The notes under the pieces are model-generated. The model searched no databases. It was not told the origin of the DNA and saw nothing but the letters and a program-made list of their open reading frames with translations. A DNA stretch of 64,000 bases, taken from contig NZ_JBHSKT010000001.1 in assembly GCF_042657365.1 (NCBI RefSeq), positions 372,001 to 436,000 on the forward strand, read 5' to 3'. Of this stretch, positions 1-10,300 are shown one piece after another (within the stretch, counting starts at the first letter, position 1; the number at the start of each line of letters is the position of its first letter). This DNA comes from Adhaeribacter_A terreus. GTDB taxonomy: Bacteria > Bacteroidota > Bacteroidia > Cytophagales > Hymenobacteraceae. Position numbers and translations under genes: made by a program.

Positions 1-1236
1 TTCGAACGTAACGGCATTGCCATTACCATTAAAAACAAGAGGATTGGTGGCGTTTATGCCCGTAATATTGGTAATAACTACCTGTTCGTTGTAAGGGCCT
101 GAGCCAGCCACTACGTTTACAGTAACCGGGCCGGAAGCACCGCGGCAGGTAAGGTCCTGCACCAGGTCGTTCAGGCTCTGGTAATTTCCGGTTGGTGAAA
201 AAGGAGCATTTTTGTTTACGGTATAAGTACCGCTCATCGGGCTCGGGTTCGTTACTACTGTTACTGCGTTAGAAGGCGAAGAAATGCTGCTGCAAATAGT
301 CTGAGCGCGGTAAAAAGTAGTGTTCTGTTGGGTAGTTGTAAAAATAGAGCCGGTTGCATTCGGAATGTTAGTCCAGTTTGTACCGTCCGTGGAAGATTGC
401 CACTGGTAAGTAATATCGGTACCAACATCGGCACCGTCCATGCTTAACTGAAAATTGGTGTTCGGGCAAACAAATGGCACCGAAGCCACGGCAGTTCCGG
501 CAGTTGGAGGAGTGGTGCAAGGCGCCGTAGCAGTTACATCGATTCCGAAATCTGGCCAGGTTCTGTCAGCACTTCCGGTTGGAGAAGTTAAAGCTGTTGA
601 AGAAGTGTTGTTGTACACGCGACGCTGCGGCATATTGCTTGGACTGGAAGACGTACGTACTGTAAACCCGGCAGTACCAACACGGCCCGTCATTTGAACC
701 TCAATAATAAGAGGTTTTCCGGCATCATATAAGAATGGTGTAGTCAGGTCGAGCGGCACCCATTCATCGGCTGCGCTGGAACCGAACGTATGAGAAGCGC
801 TGGCAAAAACCGTAGTCAGGTTCGTGAAAAAAGTGTTGCCTGCTGTACCCGGAAAGCTATTGGCCGTAGTCTGACCCATCTTTACCTTAAGATCCAGGTA
901 AGTGCCTATGCCTGCATTCTGCGCCTTGTAATAAATGCGCGTAATCATGCCCGAGTGAGCATTGCCCGGAACGGTAGCAGAAGTGCTTACCAGTTCATTG
1001 GCATAATAAAAATTCTGCAAGCGTTTAGCGCCATTCGAATTAAAAGGCATGCTGTTAGTACTGGTGCTTGCATCTTTGGCAAACTGCGGAGTTTGCTGTG
1101 CATTTGCATTCGGCATAAAACCAAAGCAAAGAGCCAGCAACAGAAGGGAGAAAAAGCGGGTAGGCCTGCTACACCCTTTCAGGGCTTCGTGTTTCAGACC
1201 CTGGAAAGCTTGTTTCCTAAAGTAGTACTGATTCAT
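1..1236 (-). CDS. Giant secreted surface protein, N-terminal part (cut by window edge)
   Basis: The reading frame is open from an ATG at 1236 down to base 1, giving 412 codons with the 3' end outside the window. The N-terminus is basic and then hydrophobic (FFSLLLLLALCFGFMPNANAQQ), which is a signal peptide cleaved near residue 48. Residues of about 50-235 form a beta-rich domain resembling the N-terminal domain of the protein at 6677-12484. An Ig-like module follows (TYQWQSSTDGTNW), then the start of a region like the parallel beta-helix entry of that protein (GPYNEQVVI, LVFNGNGN). It is therefore probably a beta-helix paralogue and would be expected to end in a T9SS sorting tail. Role inferred: cell-surface or secreted adhesin. 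It lies upstream of three similar genes on the same strand, but each gene is separated by 0.6-0.7 kb and a terminator, so this is a paralogue array, not an operon. Confidence 0.8.
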   Translation of the reverse strand, partial: MNQYYFRKQAFQGLKHEALKGCSRPTRFFSLLLLALCFGFMPNANAQQTPQFAKDASTSTNSMPFNSNGAKRLQNFYYANELVSTSATVPGNAHSGMITRIYYKAQNAGIGTYLDLKVKMGQTTANSFPGTAGNTFFTNLTTVFASASHTFGSSAADEWVPLDLTTPFLYDAGKPLIIEVQMTGRVGTAGFTVRTSSSPSNMPQRRVYNNTSSTALTSPTGSADRTWPDFGIDVTATAPCTTPPTAGTAVASVPFVCPNTNFQLSMDGADVGTDITYQWQSSTDGTNWTNIPNATGSIFTTTQQNTTFYRAQTICSSISSPSNAVTVVTNPSPMSGTYTVNKNAPFSPTGNYQSLNDLVQDLTCRGASGPVTVNVVAGSGPYNEQVVITNITGINATNPLVFNGNGNAVTFE

Positions 1237-1475
1237 TAAAGTAATTAAAAGATTAAAAAATAATTTGCGCCTAAAGTTACTCAAAATTTTGGCTTGATTT
1301 TTATATAAATTTCATAAATGCTTGAATTTCAAAATAATAAATATTTGTTTTGTTATTGTCTGGCGTTGATTTGTTGTTTTTGCTTCAGGCTTATCTTTTC
1401 ATTCACTATAAAATTTAAGCCGTTCACTATATATATAAGATTTCGATATTTTCGTGTAAGCGCTGAAAACCAGCC

Positions 1476-1866
1476 GAAAACGGTAGGGTTTTGAATAGAA
1501 AAAGTCAGGGAAAGACGAAAGTATAAGATGCGTGATTTGTGTTGTAAATGTTCGGCTTTAAGTCTGTAAACCAGCATGGTAAAAACGCTATGTTTTTCAC
1601 AGGAAAAAGTCGGTTATGAAAAATGCTATGCTTTTCACTGCAAAAAGTAAGGTTGATGCAAACACTTTCAATACATGAATTTTTAATAGCCTCTGAAGTT
1701 TCGCAGTTCTAAAAACGCTATGCTTTTGAGCACAAAAAGTCGAAAACGGTATGCTTTTTACTGCAAAAAGTAAGGCTCCAGTTATTTCCTTGCATCAAAT
1801 AGATTTCCATCAACCTCTGAAATTTCGCAGACCAAAAAAACGGTATGGTTTTGAGCTGAAAAAGTA
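1476..1866 (+). repeat. Array of six 31-bp motif copies
   Basis: Six copies of the window-wide motif lie at about 1476-1506, 1581-1611, 1618-1648, 1711-1741, 1742-1771 and 1836-1866, all reading on the plus strand. Each has AAAACG(G/C)TA(T/G)G followed by a T run, 5-7 variable bases and AAAAAGT. Neighbouring copies are spaced 31 or 37 bp. The last copy sits 11 bp before the terminator hairpin of the adhesin gene that ends at 1929. The rest of the 1237-1928 gap is A/T-rich and shows no gene. Confidence 0.8.
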
Positions 1867-2408
1867 GAGGCATAAAAAAAGCCCTCCGTATTTACGGAGG
1901 GCTTTTCTATTTCAATTCAGCAGCAAGCTTATTCTACGATGAGCTTGTTGATCTGCACGCCTTTTTCAGAAACTACTTTCAGCAGGTAAGTACCGGCCGC
2001 CAGGTTCTTCACCTGTAGTTTGGTTACTTCCTGTCCTGATTTCACGTTTTCCTTCACGATCAGCTGACCAGTCAGGCTGTAAAGCTCTAAAGCAGCATCG
2101 TGTTTGTAACCAACCAGCTTCACGTTGAATTTACCGTTGCTTGGGTTCGGATAAACGCTCACGCTCATGCCTGCCATGGCACCTTTAATACCGGTGTTGG
2201 TAATATTCACTGCAGCCGAAGGCAGGGAAGCACAGGTAGTCGAATTATCCGTTACTACAACTGTATAGTTACCATTGGCAGTAGTCTGGTAAGTCTGGGC
2301 AGTTGCACCAGTAATAGCTGTACCATTCAGATACCACTGGTTACCCGTAGCCGCAGATGAAGTCAGCTCCTGACCAGAATCTCCGGAAGGAGTGATGGTT
2401 GGCGTTGC
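1742..2408 (-). repeat. Shared adhesin 3' module, copy A
   Basis: This segment holds the last Ig-like piece and sorting tail of the gene at 1929-5909, its terminator and the following motif copies. It is nearly identical to 6489-7396 and 13014-13920. The encoded last ~155 residues differ from the other two copies at only a handful of positions (for example LYSLTGQ against LYTLTGQ). Confidence 0.85.
1878..1905 (-). terminator. Rho-independent terminator of adhesin gene
   Basis: The stem GCCCTCCGTA/TACGGAGGGC with a TT loop is flanked by A and T runs, so it can work in both directions. The same hairpin recurs at 6625 and 13149 behind the two paralogues. Confidence 0.9.
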
Positions 2409-5400
2409 CGGAATAGCATTCAGGGTAACAGTAGTAGCCGTAGAAGCAGCGCTTGTACAGCCGTTATTGGAAGCAGTTACGGTAAAAGTACCGGCAGCAT
2501 TGGCAGAATAAGTAGCAGCAGTAGCGCCTGTAATGGCCGTACCGTTATTAAACCACTGATACGTTACCCCGGTTGAAGTTGAGCTTGCCGTTAAAGCAAC
2601 CGATTGGCCCTGGCAGATCGTAGTAGAACCGCCGGCAGTAATGGTTGGTACAGCAGGTAGGGTATTCATGTTAACAGTAGTAACTGCAGAAGCAGGACTT
2701 GAGCAACCATTGGCGCTAGCCACAGCAGTAAAAGTACCGCCAGCAGTTGCCGTGTAAGTAGCGTTGGTTGCACCTGTAATTGCCACACCGTTATTATACC
2801 ACTGGTAAGTAGTGCCGGTAGTAGTAGATGAAGCCGTTAAAACTACGCTGCCGCCATTGCAGAAAGAAGTTGGGCCGCTTGCTGAAATGGTTGGAGTGGC
2901 TGGTGCCGGATTTACTACTACTGCAACCGGAACCCGTGGACCCGGGCAGCCCGCTGTATAACGAAGTACGCCATTCCATGCCCGGTTTGCGTTTACACTG
3001 GTAAATGAACCGCATAAACCGGCTCCTACTATAATAGAAAGATCAGCATTTGTATAGGTTGCCGGTGCAGTAATGGATGTGTAATTTACATCGGCCTCTA
3101 TATAAATAGCATAGTTCTGGCCACCTATAAGCGTAAGCGGGTTTATAGAAACCAGTGTAGCGGTATTTGGGCCGGCTGAAGTAACACTTAAAGACTGGTG
3201 TAATGTCCAGGCCGAAGCCGTGGTTTCAGAACCCAGGTAAGATCCGGTTTTATAATAAACAGTTACCGTGGTAGAAGTCCCCGCAGCAATGTTCAGGTTC
3301 TGATCGAAACCGGTGATGGAAATATTGCTGATCGGGTTTACGTTGAACATATTGCCACCACTACAACCATTTCCTCCTGTTAATGGATGCGCATTCAGCG
3401 ATGTCAGACCACTGCCTCCAGACACACTTGCCTCGGCATAATAAGTTGTGTTCGCTGTTACAGTTGGGGAATAGGTATTTCCGGTTGCCAGCGCAGCACC
3501 GCCGGTAGCAGAGCTGTACCAGGTTATGGTGGCCCCTGCAGATGGAGTAGCAGTTAAAGTTGCAGTTGTTCCACTACAAACCGTAGCACCTGCCGAAGCT
3601 GTTACCAGCGGATTATTAACCGTTACTGTTACTATATTCGAAGTATCGGAATTAGCGCCGCAGCTTACAATAGCCCGGTAGTAGGAAGTTTGGGATAGAG
3701 TAGGGGTTGTGAATGAAGAACCGCTTGCACTGGTTATATTGGTAAATGTACCCGTTGCAGAAGTGCCCTGTTGCCATTGAACATCGCCTCCGTTTTGGCC
3801 AGTCAGGCTTAGCGTTGTGGCGCCACTCACGCAGATGCTAGCCGGTGCGGCGCTTGCTGTGCCGGCAGTTGGTGCTACTACTGTTATGCTTGTTGCAGGC
3901 ATGGCATCGTTGGCAGCAGTTCCATCGCCGGCAATAGTTGTAGTGGCATTGAACGTATAAACACCCGGCGCCGACATATTCAGTGTACCTACCGGAACTG
4001 TTAACGTAGCGCCAATTGCTAATGGGTTTCCGCCATTCAGCGTATTGTTCAGCAATTGGAAAGGAATAGTCTGTGTAACTGCACCGGTAACGTTTACGGT
4101 TATGGTGGCAGGAGTAGTTAAAAAATCAAGCGGGGCAGAACCGAAGTTCTTGATCGTAACGCTTACGCCCTGCACATTGCCGTAGCATCCGGTAGAAGTA
4201 ACCGGGTTGGCCAGTGCAGTTGCTCCCAAATCAACCGGCGGAATGCTTATAATAGAAACATTGTCGATAAAGATATCGTTGTCGGCGGCGTCATCAACAG
4301 AACCTTCGGTAGCGTAAAATGCTACAATAATATCCTGTCCGGCGTAAGCACCAAGGCTTATTGATTCAACCTGGCCGGTATTGCTGATGGTTGAAGCTGA
4401 ATTATAGGTCCGGATGGCTGTCCAGGTTCCGCCGCAATCAGTAGAAACCATCACTTTTACTTCGTCATCTGAGCCCAGGCTTGCCGCACTGGTTCCAGCC
4501 CAGGTAGTAAGCGCCAGATCATATTTCAGAAACGTAGTAGCAGCAGCTGTAATTTTTGGACCGATCATCCAGGCTTTGGTTACATTACTGTATAAATTAA
4601 CCTTTGCCGATATGCCGTTAGCGTTTGTTGTGTTCGCATAATCGTCGCTGGTCCAATCGGAAGTAGTACCTGTTGGAATAACATCGTTGGCTTCAGACCA
4701 ACCCGGAAACAGCGTGCTCAGGTTGGAACCGGTAAAGCCTGTAAAGTTTACATTTTGCGGTATGGCAACCGGCGCTACGATGGTACGCGTAGCCGTAACG
4801 GGCGCAATGGCATTGTTCGCCGCAAAACCATCGCCGGTAATGGAAGAAGATGCACTGAAAACATAAGAACCCGCCGTACTCATATTATAGTTGGTAGAAA
4901 CTACTACGTTTTGAGAAGCACCCGGAGCCAGTATACCAGTGCTTACAGTTACCGGCGTAAAAGTGGCTGGGTTAGTGCCGGTAGCGCTTGCGGTAACGGT
5001 TAACGGATTAGTGCTGAAATCAATTGGTGCAGTACCGGCATTCCGTACCGCTATGCTTACAGTTTGGTTAGGGTTAGGGCAGCCTACCACCGTTGGCGAA
5101 GCTAAACCATCGGTTGCAATATCTACGCTAACCGGTTTGGTAAAAGTATAGATCTGGCCGGTAGCCGGTTTGGTGCTTATGTTGGTAGTAGCAAAAGTTG
5201 AACTGGCCGTTGGAGTAGCAGAAGCATTATTCAGGGTAAGGAAATTGCCCGGGCCATTAGCTGTTCCAACTAAACCAATGGTAGCACTGGCACTGTTAGC
5301 GGGCGTAGTTTCCTGCCGGTAGTGAAATTCAATTTTACCGGTGGCTTCGTATAGTTTTGCCTGAAAAGTTATTACGCCTGCCGGAGCAAAATAATCCCAG

Positions 5401-5909
5401 GCCCAGTTCTTCCATTCAAAAGTAAATACTCTGGAACCGGCAGCACCAGTAGTTTCATATGCAGCCTCGGCGCCATCTACCACATAACCGGCATGGTCGT
5501 CCCAGAGCGGTGCAATTAAAGGGCGTGTACCAGATGGCGAACCGGAAGGGTCGTTCGTATAGGCAGGAATAGTGGAAGGATTAAAAGAAAGAATGCCATT
5601 GTCAGTAGCGTAAACGCTGGTATAATTCGTGCCGGCATAATTAAAGGTAAACCCTATAGGAATGGCTGTCGAAACAACTTCATCGTCTACCAGATCAGGT
5701 ACCTGAGTTGCCGTAGCGCCCAATGGCGTAAATGTGCCACTGGATGCCGCAAAGTTGTAAGCCGAAACAGCCTGGGCTTGTGCGTTAAAAGCATATAAAC
5801 TGCTACCGAAAAGCAGAGCCGTTCCCAGCGCCGCACGATTCCTGAGTGTTCTCCACCGTCGTGCCAGGGTGGTCCAGTTTAAACCGGATTGAGGTAAATT
5901 TTTGTGCAT
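1929..5909 (-). CDS. Giant T9SS-secreted surface protein with Ig-like repeats
   Basis: This 1326-residue protein has a signal peptide ending near AQAQA (residue ~46). It then has an N-terminal domain (about 48-250, marker YNFAASSGTFTPLGA and APLWDD), a CARDB-like stretch, and a choice-of-anchor-J-like module (about 386-550, NFTGFTGSNL...FPGW). Another CARDB-like stretch (about 555-670), a short Ig-like piece and a CHU_C-type Ig module (TITWYSSATGGAALATGNTY, near 790) follow. A beta domain comes near 830-990 and tandem Ig-like repeats near 990-1240 (YQWYNNG, YQWFNNG, NQWYLNG). The last ~75 residues are a T9SS type A sorting tail with VYPNPSNGKF and a C-terminal NKLIVE. Expected location is the cell surface or outside the cell, with a role in adhesion or gliding inferred only from architecture. 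The N-terminus is paralogous to that of the protein at 13201-19389. Confidence 0.88.
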   Translation of the reverse strand: MHKNLPQSGLNWTTLARRWRTLRNRAALGTALLFGSSLYAFNAQAQAVSAYNFAASSGTFTPLGATATQVPDLVDDEVVSTAIPIGFTFNYAGTNYTSVYATDNGILSFNPSTIPAYTNDPSGSPSGTRPLIAPLWDDHAGYVVDGAEAAYETTGAAGSRVFTFEWKNWAWDYFAPAGVITFQAKLYEATGKIEFHYRQETTPANSASATIGLVGTANGPGNFLTLNNASATPTASSTFATTNISTKPATGQIYTFTKPVSVDIATDGLASPTVVGCPNPNQTVSIAVRNAGTAPIDFSTNPLTVTASATGTNPATFTPVTVSTGILAPGASQNVVVSTNYNMSTAGSYVFSASSSITGDGFAANNAIAPVTATRTIVAPVAIPQNVNFTGFTGSNLSTLFPGWSEANDVIPTGTTSDWTSDDYANTTNANGISAKVNLYSNVTKAWMIGPKITAAATTFLKYDLALTTWAGTSAASLGSDDEVKVMVSTDCGGTWTAIRTYNSASTISNTGQVESISLGAYAGQDIIVAFYATEGSVDDAADNDIFIDNVSIISIPPVDLGATALANPVTSTGCYGNVQGVSVTIKNFGSAPLDFLTTPATITVNVTGAVTQTIPFQLLNNTLNGGNPLAIGATLTVPVGTLNMSAPGVYTFNATTTIAGDGTAANDAMPATSITVVAPTAGTASAAPASICVSGATTLSLTGQNGGDVQWQQGTSATGTFTNITSASGSSFTTPTLSQTSYYRAIVSCGANSDTSNIVTVTVNNPLVTASAGATVCSGTTATLTATPSAGATITWYSSATGGAALATGNTYSPTVTANTTYYAEASVSGGSGLTSLNAHPLTGGNGCSGGNMFNVNPISNISITGFDQNLNIAAGTSTTVTVYYKTGSYLGSETTASAWTLHQSLSVTSAGPNTATLVSINPLTLIGGQNYAIYIEADVNYTSITAPATYTNADLSIIVGAGLCGSFTSVNANRAWNGVLRYTAGCPGPRVPVAVVVNPAPATPTISASGPTSFCNGGSVVLTASSTTTGTTYQWYNNGVAITGATNATYTATAGGTFTAVASANGCSSPASAVTTVNMNTLPAVPTITAGGSTTICQGQSVALTASSTSTGVTYQWFNNGTAITGATAATYSANAAGTFTVTASNNGCTSAASTATTVTLNAIPATPTITPSGDSGQELTSSAATGNQWYLNGTAITGATAQTYQTTANGNYTVVVTDNSTTCASLPSAAVNITNTGIKGAMAGMSVSVYPNPSNGKFNVKLVGYKHDAALELYSLTGQLIVKENVKSGQEVTKLQVKNLAAGTYLLKVVSEKGVQINKLIVE

Positions 5910-6381
5910 AATGTTAATAGTTTAGATAGTTATGGCAATTCAATACTTGATCAAAAAAAACGCACTGATAATATGCATCCAATAAAAACCGTTAAACCGA
6001 TCTTATCAGAGCCTGAAAGGCAGGGGAAAAGAAAAATGCAATTTTCTTAAAAATAGAAACTTGCCTGCCTGAGTATGTATTATTCAAATATAGTATTTTA
6101 GAATTTTAATCAAAATAATTTCTAACTAAAGATGGATCTGCGACGCTTTTTGTTGCCAAAAGCCCTGAATTTCAGCTAAAAAGCCTGAAAAATGCCTGTT
6201 TGGATGAAATAAAAAGCCCTGAACAAGTAAATAGAGGAAGAAAATTTGTCCGAGCCCGAACGGTTATTGAATTGTAAGGCGGTTGATGAATAACACTTTA
6301 ATCCTGTTTTTTAAAGCACTCCAGGAGCTACATTATGAATTTCCTGTAAATAAGTTGTTATTTCCGTGCGGTTCTGATATT

Positions 6382-6612
6382 TAAAAACAGTATGGTTACC
6401 AGCCTGAAAAGTCGAAAACGGTATGGTTTTCTATGTTGAAAGTCAGTTGTAAAAAACGGTATGCTTTTAGGCTTGGAAAGTCAGTTATCAAAAACGGTAT
6501 GCTTTTCACTGCAAAAAGTAAGGCTCCAGTTATTTCCTTGCATCGAATAGCTTTCCATCAACCTCTGAAGTTTACCAGTTATAAAAACGGTATGGTTTTG
6601 AGCAGAAAAAGT
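6382..6612 (+). repeat. Array of five 31-bp motif copies
   Basis: Copies lie at about 6382-6412, 6413-6443, 6451-6481, 6489-6519 and 6583-6612, all in plus orientation. The first four are spaced 31, 38 and 38 bp, so they form a short near-tandem array. The fifth precedes the terminator hairpin by about 13 bp. Confidence 0.8.
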
Positions 6613-7396
6613 CAGGGCATAAAAAAAGCCCTCCGTATTTACGGAGGGCTTTTTTTATTTCAATTCAGCAGCAAGCTTATTCTACGATGAGCTTGTTGAT
6701 CTGCACGCCTTTTTCAGAAACTACTTTAAGCAGGTAAGTACCGGCCGCCAGGTTTTTCACCTGCAGTTTGGTTACTTCCTGTCCGGCTTTCACATTTTCC
6801 TTCACGATCAGCTGACCAGTCAGGGTGTAAAGCTCCAAAGCAGCATCGTGTTTGTAACCAACCAGCTTCACGTTGAATTTACCGTTGCTTGGGTTCGGGT
6901 AAACACTTACGCTCATGCCCGCCATGGCACCTTTAATACCGGTGTTGGTAATATTCACCGAAGCCGAAGGCAGGGAAGCACAGGTCGTCGTGTTGTCCGT
7001 TACCACTACAGTATAGTTACCATTAGCGGTAGTCTGGTAAGTCTGGGCAGTTGCACCAGTAATAGCTGTACCGTTCAGATACCACTGGTTGCCCGTAGCC
7101 GCAGATGAAGTCAGTTCCTGACCGGAATCTCCGGAAGGAGTGATGGTTGGCGTTGCAGGACGTGGTGTTAAAGCAATTGCCGTTACAATAGAAGTATCCG
7201 TACAACCTGAAGCATTTGCAACTACCACTCTGTAGTTACCGGCAGCTTTAGCGTTGAAAGTAGCTGTAGTTGCACCGGTTACCGCGTTGCCGTTCACCAG
7301 CCACTGATACGTTACACCGGTAGTTGTGGTAGCACCTGTCAGCATTACGGAGTCACCGTCGCAGAAAGTGGTCGGGCCACCCGCTGTAATGGTTGG
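6489..7396 (-). repeat. Shared adhesin 3' module, copy B
   Basis: This is the second copy of the 3' module. It matches 13014-13920 almost base for base over about 0.9 kb, including two Ig-like repeats (markers FCDGDSVMLTG and GDSGQELTSS), the sorting tail, the terminator and two motif copies. The match with copy A covers only the part from the GDSGQELTSS repeat outward. Confidence 0.85.
6625..6652 (-). terminator. Rho-independent terminator of adhesin gene
   Basis: This is the same hairpin as at 1878-1905: GCCCTCCGTA at 6628-6637, a TT loop and TACGGAGGGC at 6640-6649, with A and T runs on its two sides. Confidence 0.9.
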
Positions 7397-10300
7397 TTTA
7401 GCCGGTAATGTGCTCAACGTAACCACAATGGTATCAGAAGAAGAACAGCTGGATGCATTGGTTACAGTTACGGCATAAGTACCGGAATTTGTAACAGGAA
7501 GAGTCTGCGAGGTTGCGCCTGTAATGGCAGTACCGTTCAGTGACCACTGGAAAGTAGCACCTGCATTGCCGGCATTTAAAGTAACAGGAGCAGAGCTGCA
7601 CTGGGTAATATCCGGACCTAAAGCTACAGTCGGCGCCGGAGTAACAGTAGCCGTTACTGCTGTTCTGGCCGAAGTACAACCAATAGTAGAAACGCTCCAG
7701 TCATAGAAATAATAGTACCGGGCAGTAGCAGGCGAGAAGTTAGAACCTGTAATGCTGATAACGCCTGGTAACGTGTAAGGGAAAGCTGTACCGGCAGTAT
7801 TGCGGTAAAGCTGGCCTGGTCCGCTGTAGTTAGGAATTCCGATCGCATAGTTTGTGCCTGGCATTACTTCAAAACCAACGGCTACGCGGTGCTGACCTGC
7901 GCCAGGAAGCGACACAAAAGCAGAATCCAGCTTGTTGCCATCTACCATATCGCGTAAAAAGATCTTAAACGACATTGGTCCGTCAGAATACAAAGTCATG
8001 AAATCGATACGCAGTGGTACCAAAGCATCAAAAACCATCTGGTTGCTGAAGTTACCGTAAGCGCCTGCACCGATCGCATTCGAGGCCGGGCCAACTTTAC
8101 CCTGGTTTTTGAAACGTCCGGCTTCAGCATAGTAAGTTGTTGTTGCTGTTACGTTCGGGCTGAAAGTATTACCTGTTTTCAGCGCCGTACCTCCGGTTGC
8201 AGCACTGAACCATTGAATAATATCTCCTTCAGAAGCTGTTGCTGAAAGTGCTACCGTTCCGCCACCGCAAATGGTGTTTGGCGTGGAAGAAACAACTGTA
8301 GGCAAACCTACCGCTACGTTTACAGTATCGCTTATTACTGGAGTACATGTTCCGTTAGAAACTACGGCACGGTACATAGAAGTTTGTGTAGGAATGATCT
8401 TATAGAACGCAGTAGTAGCGCCGCTGGCAGTTTCGTTTACCCAGGCAGTACCATTATAGCGTTGCCACTGAATATTGCCAGCGGAACCTTGTAAGCTTAA
8501 CCAGGTAGAATCGCCGGTGCAAAGTGCCGCAAATCCTTGAGCAGTTCCGGCAGCAATTGGCGTAACAGTTACCGTTACAGTATCAACATCTGAGCAATTG
8601 CCATCGGTACCAATAACTACATATTGCGTGGTAGTGCGTGGAGTAGCAATTACAGTTGCACCGGTAGTCTGGTTCAGGCCGGTAGCCGGCGACCAGGTGT
8701 AGGTATAATTGGCGTTGCTGCTGCTGGCAGTAAGCGTGGTATTAGAATTGGTACAGATAGCTCTTGAGCCTGCAACCGTGATCTGATCAGCTGGCGTTAC
8801 AGTTGCAACTACCGGAATTCTGGCAGTCTGGCAAAGAGGTGTAACCGACCATTCGTAGAAATAATAATAAGTAGTAGTTAAGGCTGGAACTCCGTTTGTT
8901 AACTGGCTGGCTGTAAGTACCAATTCATTTTGCGGAGTTGCATAAGGAAAAGCGCTGCCAGACGTTTCGCGGGTAAGAGTCGTTATGCCGCCAGTAAAGC
9001 CGTCAAACGCTAATTTATAACCCGTTCCTGGTTGTACTTCAAAACCTAAAGGTACATTCGTGCGGGCTCCTGGTGCGGTAGTTCCCGTTACGTTCACGGT
9101 AACAGAATCAAGTCGCTGGCCAGCTGCATTTTTCAGAACGATCTTTACTGTTCCTGCGCCGGTTCCTATCGGGTAGATTTTTACGGAGTCTATGCGTGTA
9201 ACAGAATTAACGTTAAAAATGATACCAGTATTTGTGTTGGAAGCACCTGAGGTAGAGGTTCTGGTACGACCGATCTGAGAGCTGGTACCCGGCACAGAAC
9301 CTACGGCATAAAATGTAGTAGTATTGAATACTGTAGTGCTGTAGCTGGAACCTGTTGCCACTGGCAAGCCACCAGCAGCCTGGTCATACCACAAGATGCT
9401 GCCATTGGCGGCAGTAGCGTTAAGTGTAACCGGGCCAAAACCGCAACGGGTTGCACCGGTAGCAGTAACGTTATTTGTTGTAAGGTTTACCACGTTCGAA
9501 GTAAAGCTGGTTGTGCCGCAGCTAACCACTGCCTGGTAATAAGTAGTTTGCGTGATCGGAGCTGCAACATAAGTAGCTGAATTTGCCCCTGCAATATTGG
9601 TAAACGGTCCGGTTGCTGAAGTTGACTGCTGCCACTGAATATCACCACCAGTGGTGCCGGTTAAATTCAGGGTTACACTTCCGCCTGCGCAGAAATTGCC
9701 TTGTGAAGCCGAAGCAGTACCAACTGCCAGCGCATTTACAGTAATGCTAACAGGTAAAATTGCGTCGTTAGAAGCATTTCCATCTGTGCCGCCGGTTACT
9801 ACCGCCGTATTCGCATTAAATACATACGTTCCCGGAGCCGACATATTAAACGTGCCAACTGGTACGATCAGGGTATCGCCGGATGCGAGTGGCTGGCCGC
9901 CATTCAGCGTGTTGTTGGTAAGCGTTATAGAAACTGTAGCTGGTGCACCTGGGCCTGTAACCGGCACCGAAATGGTTGCATTAGTCAAAGCAAAATCTAC
10001 CGCTGAAATACCATAGTTTTTGATAGCTACCGTTACCTGTTCTGTACTGCTATAGCAGTTTTTCTCAACTGGTGCCAGCAACGCAATAGCTCCCAGGTCT
10101 AACGCAGACGGTGTGAATTCGTACGCGCCCGGATCCGGATTAGTAGTGTTTCTGGTAGCACCGGTAATATCGTCGGTTACTGCTGCCAGCGGTTGACCAA
10201 TATTATTCAGGCTTGGGTTTGTTGGCTGAAAATTGCCCACAGTCATGTTGGTAAATAAAGGATTAACCGCAACGCTGTTCATGTCGAATGGCGTAGTTAC

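Larger units (their letters stand above)
5910..6676. other. Intergenic gap between adhesin genes
   Basis: No gene is visible. The part near 5910-6130 is the A/T-rich upstream region of the gene at 1929-5909 and should contain its promoter. Bases 6160-6240 repeat short phrases such as AAAAGCCCTGAA and AAAAGCCTGAAAAA. The right part holds five copies of the 31-bp motif and the terminator of the next gene. Confidence 0.6.

Noticed and set aside
6382..6519. CRISPR-like array
   Set aside because: The spacing of similar units (31-38 bp) recalls CRISPR, but the similar part fills almost the whole period, its copies vary, the same unit occurs singly all over the window, and there are no cas genes.
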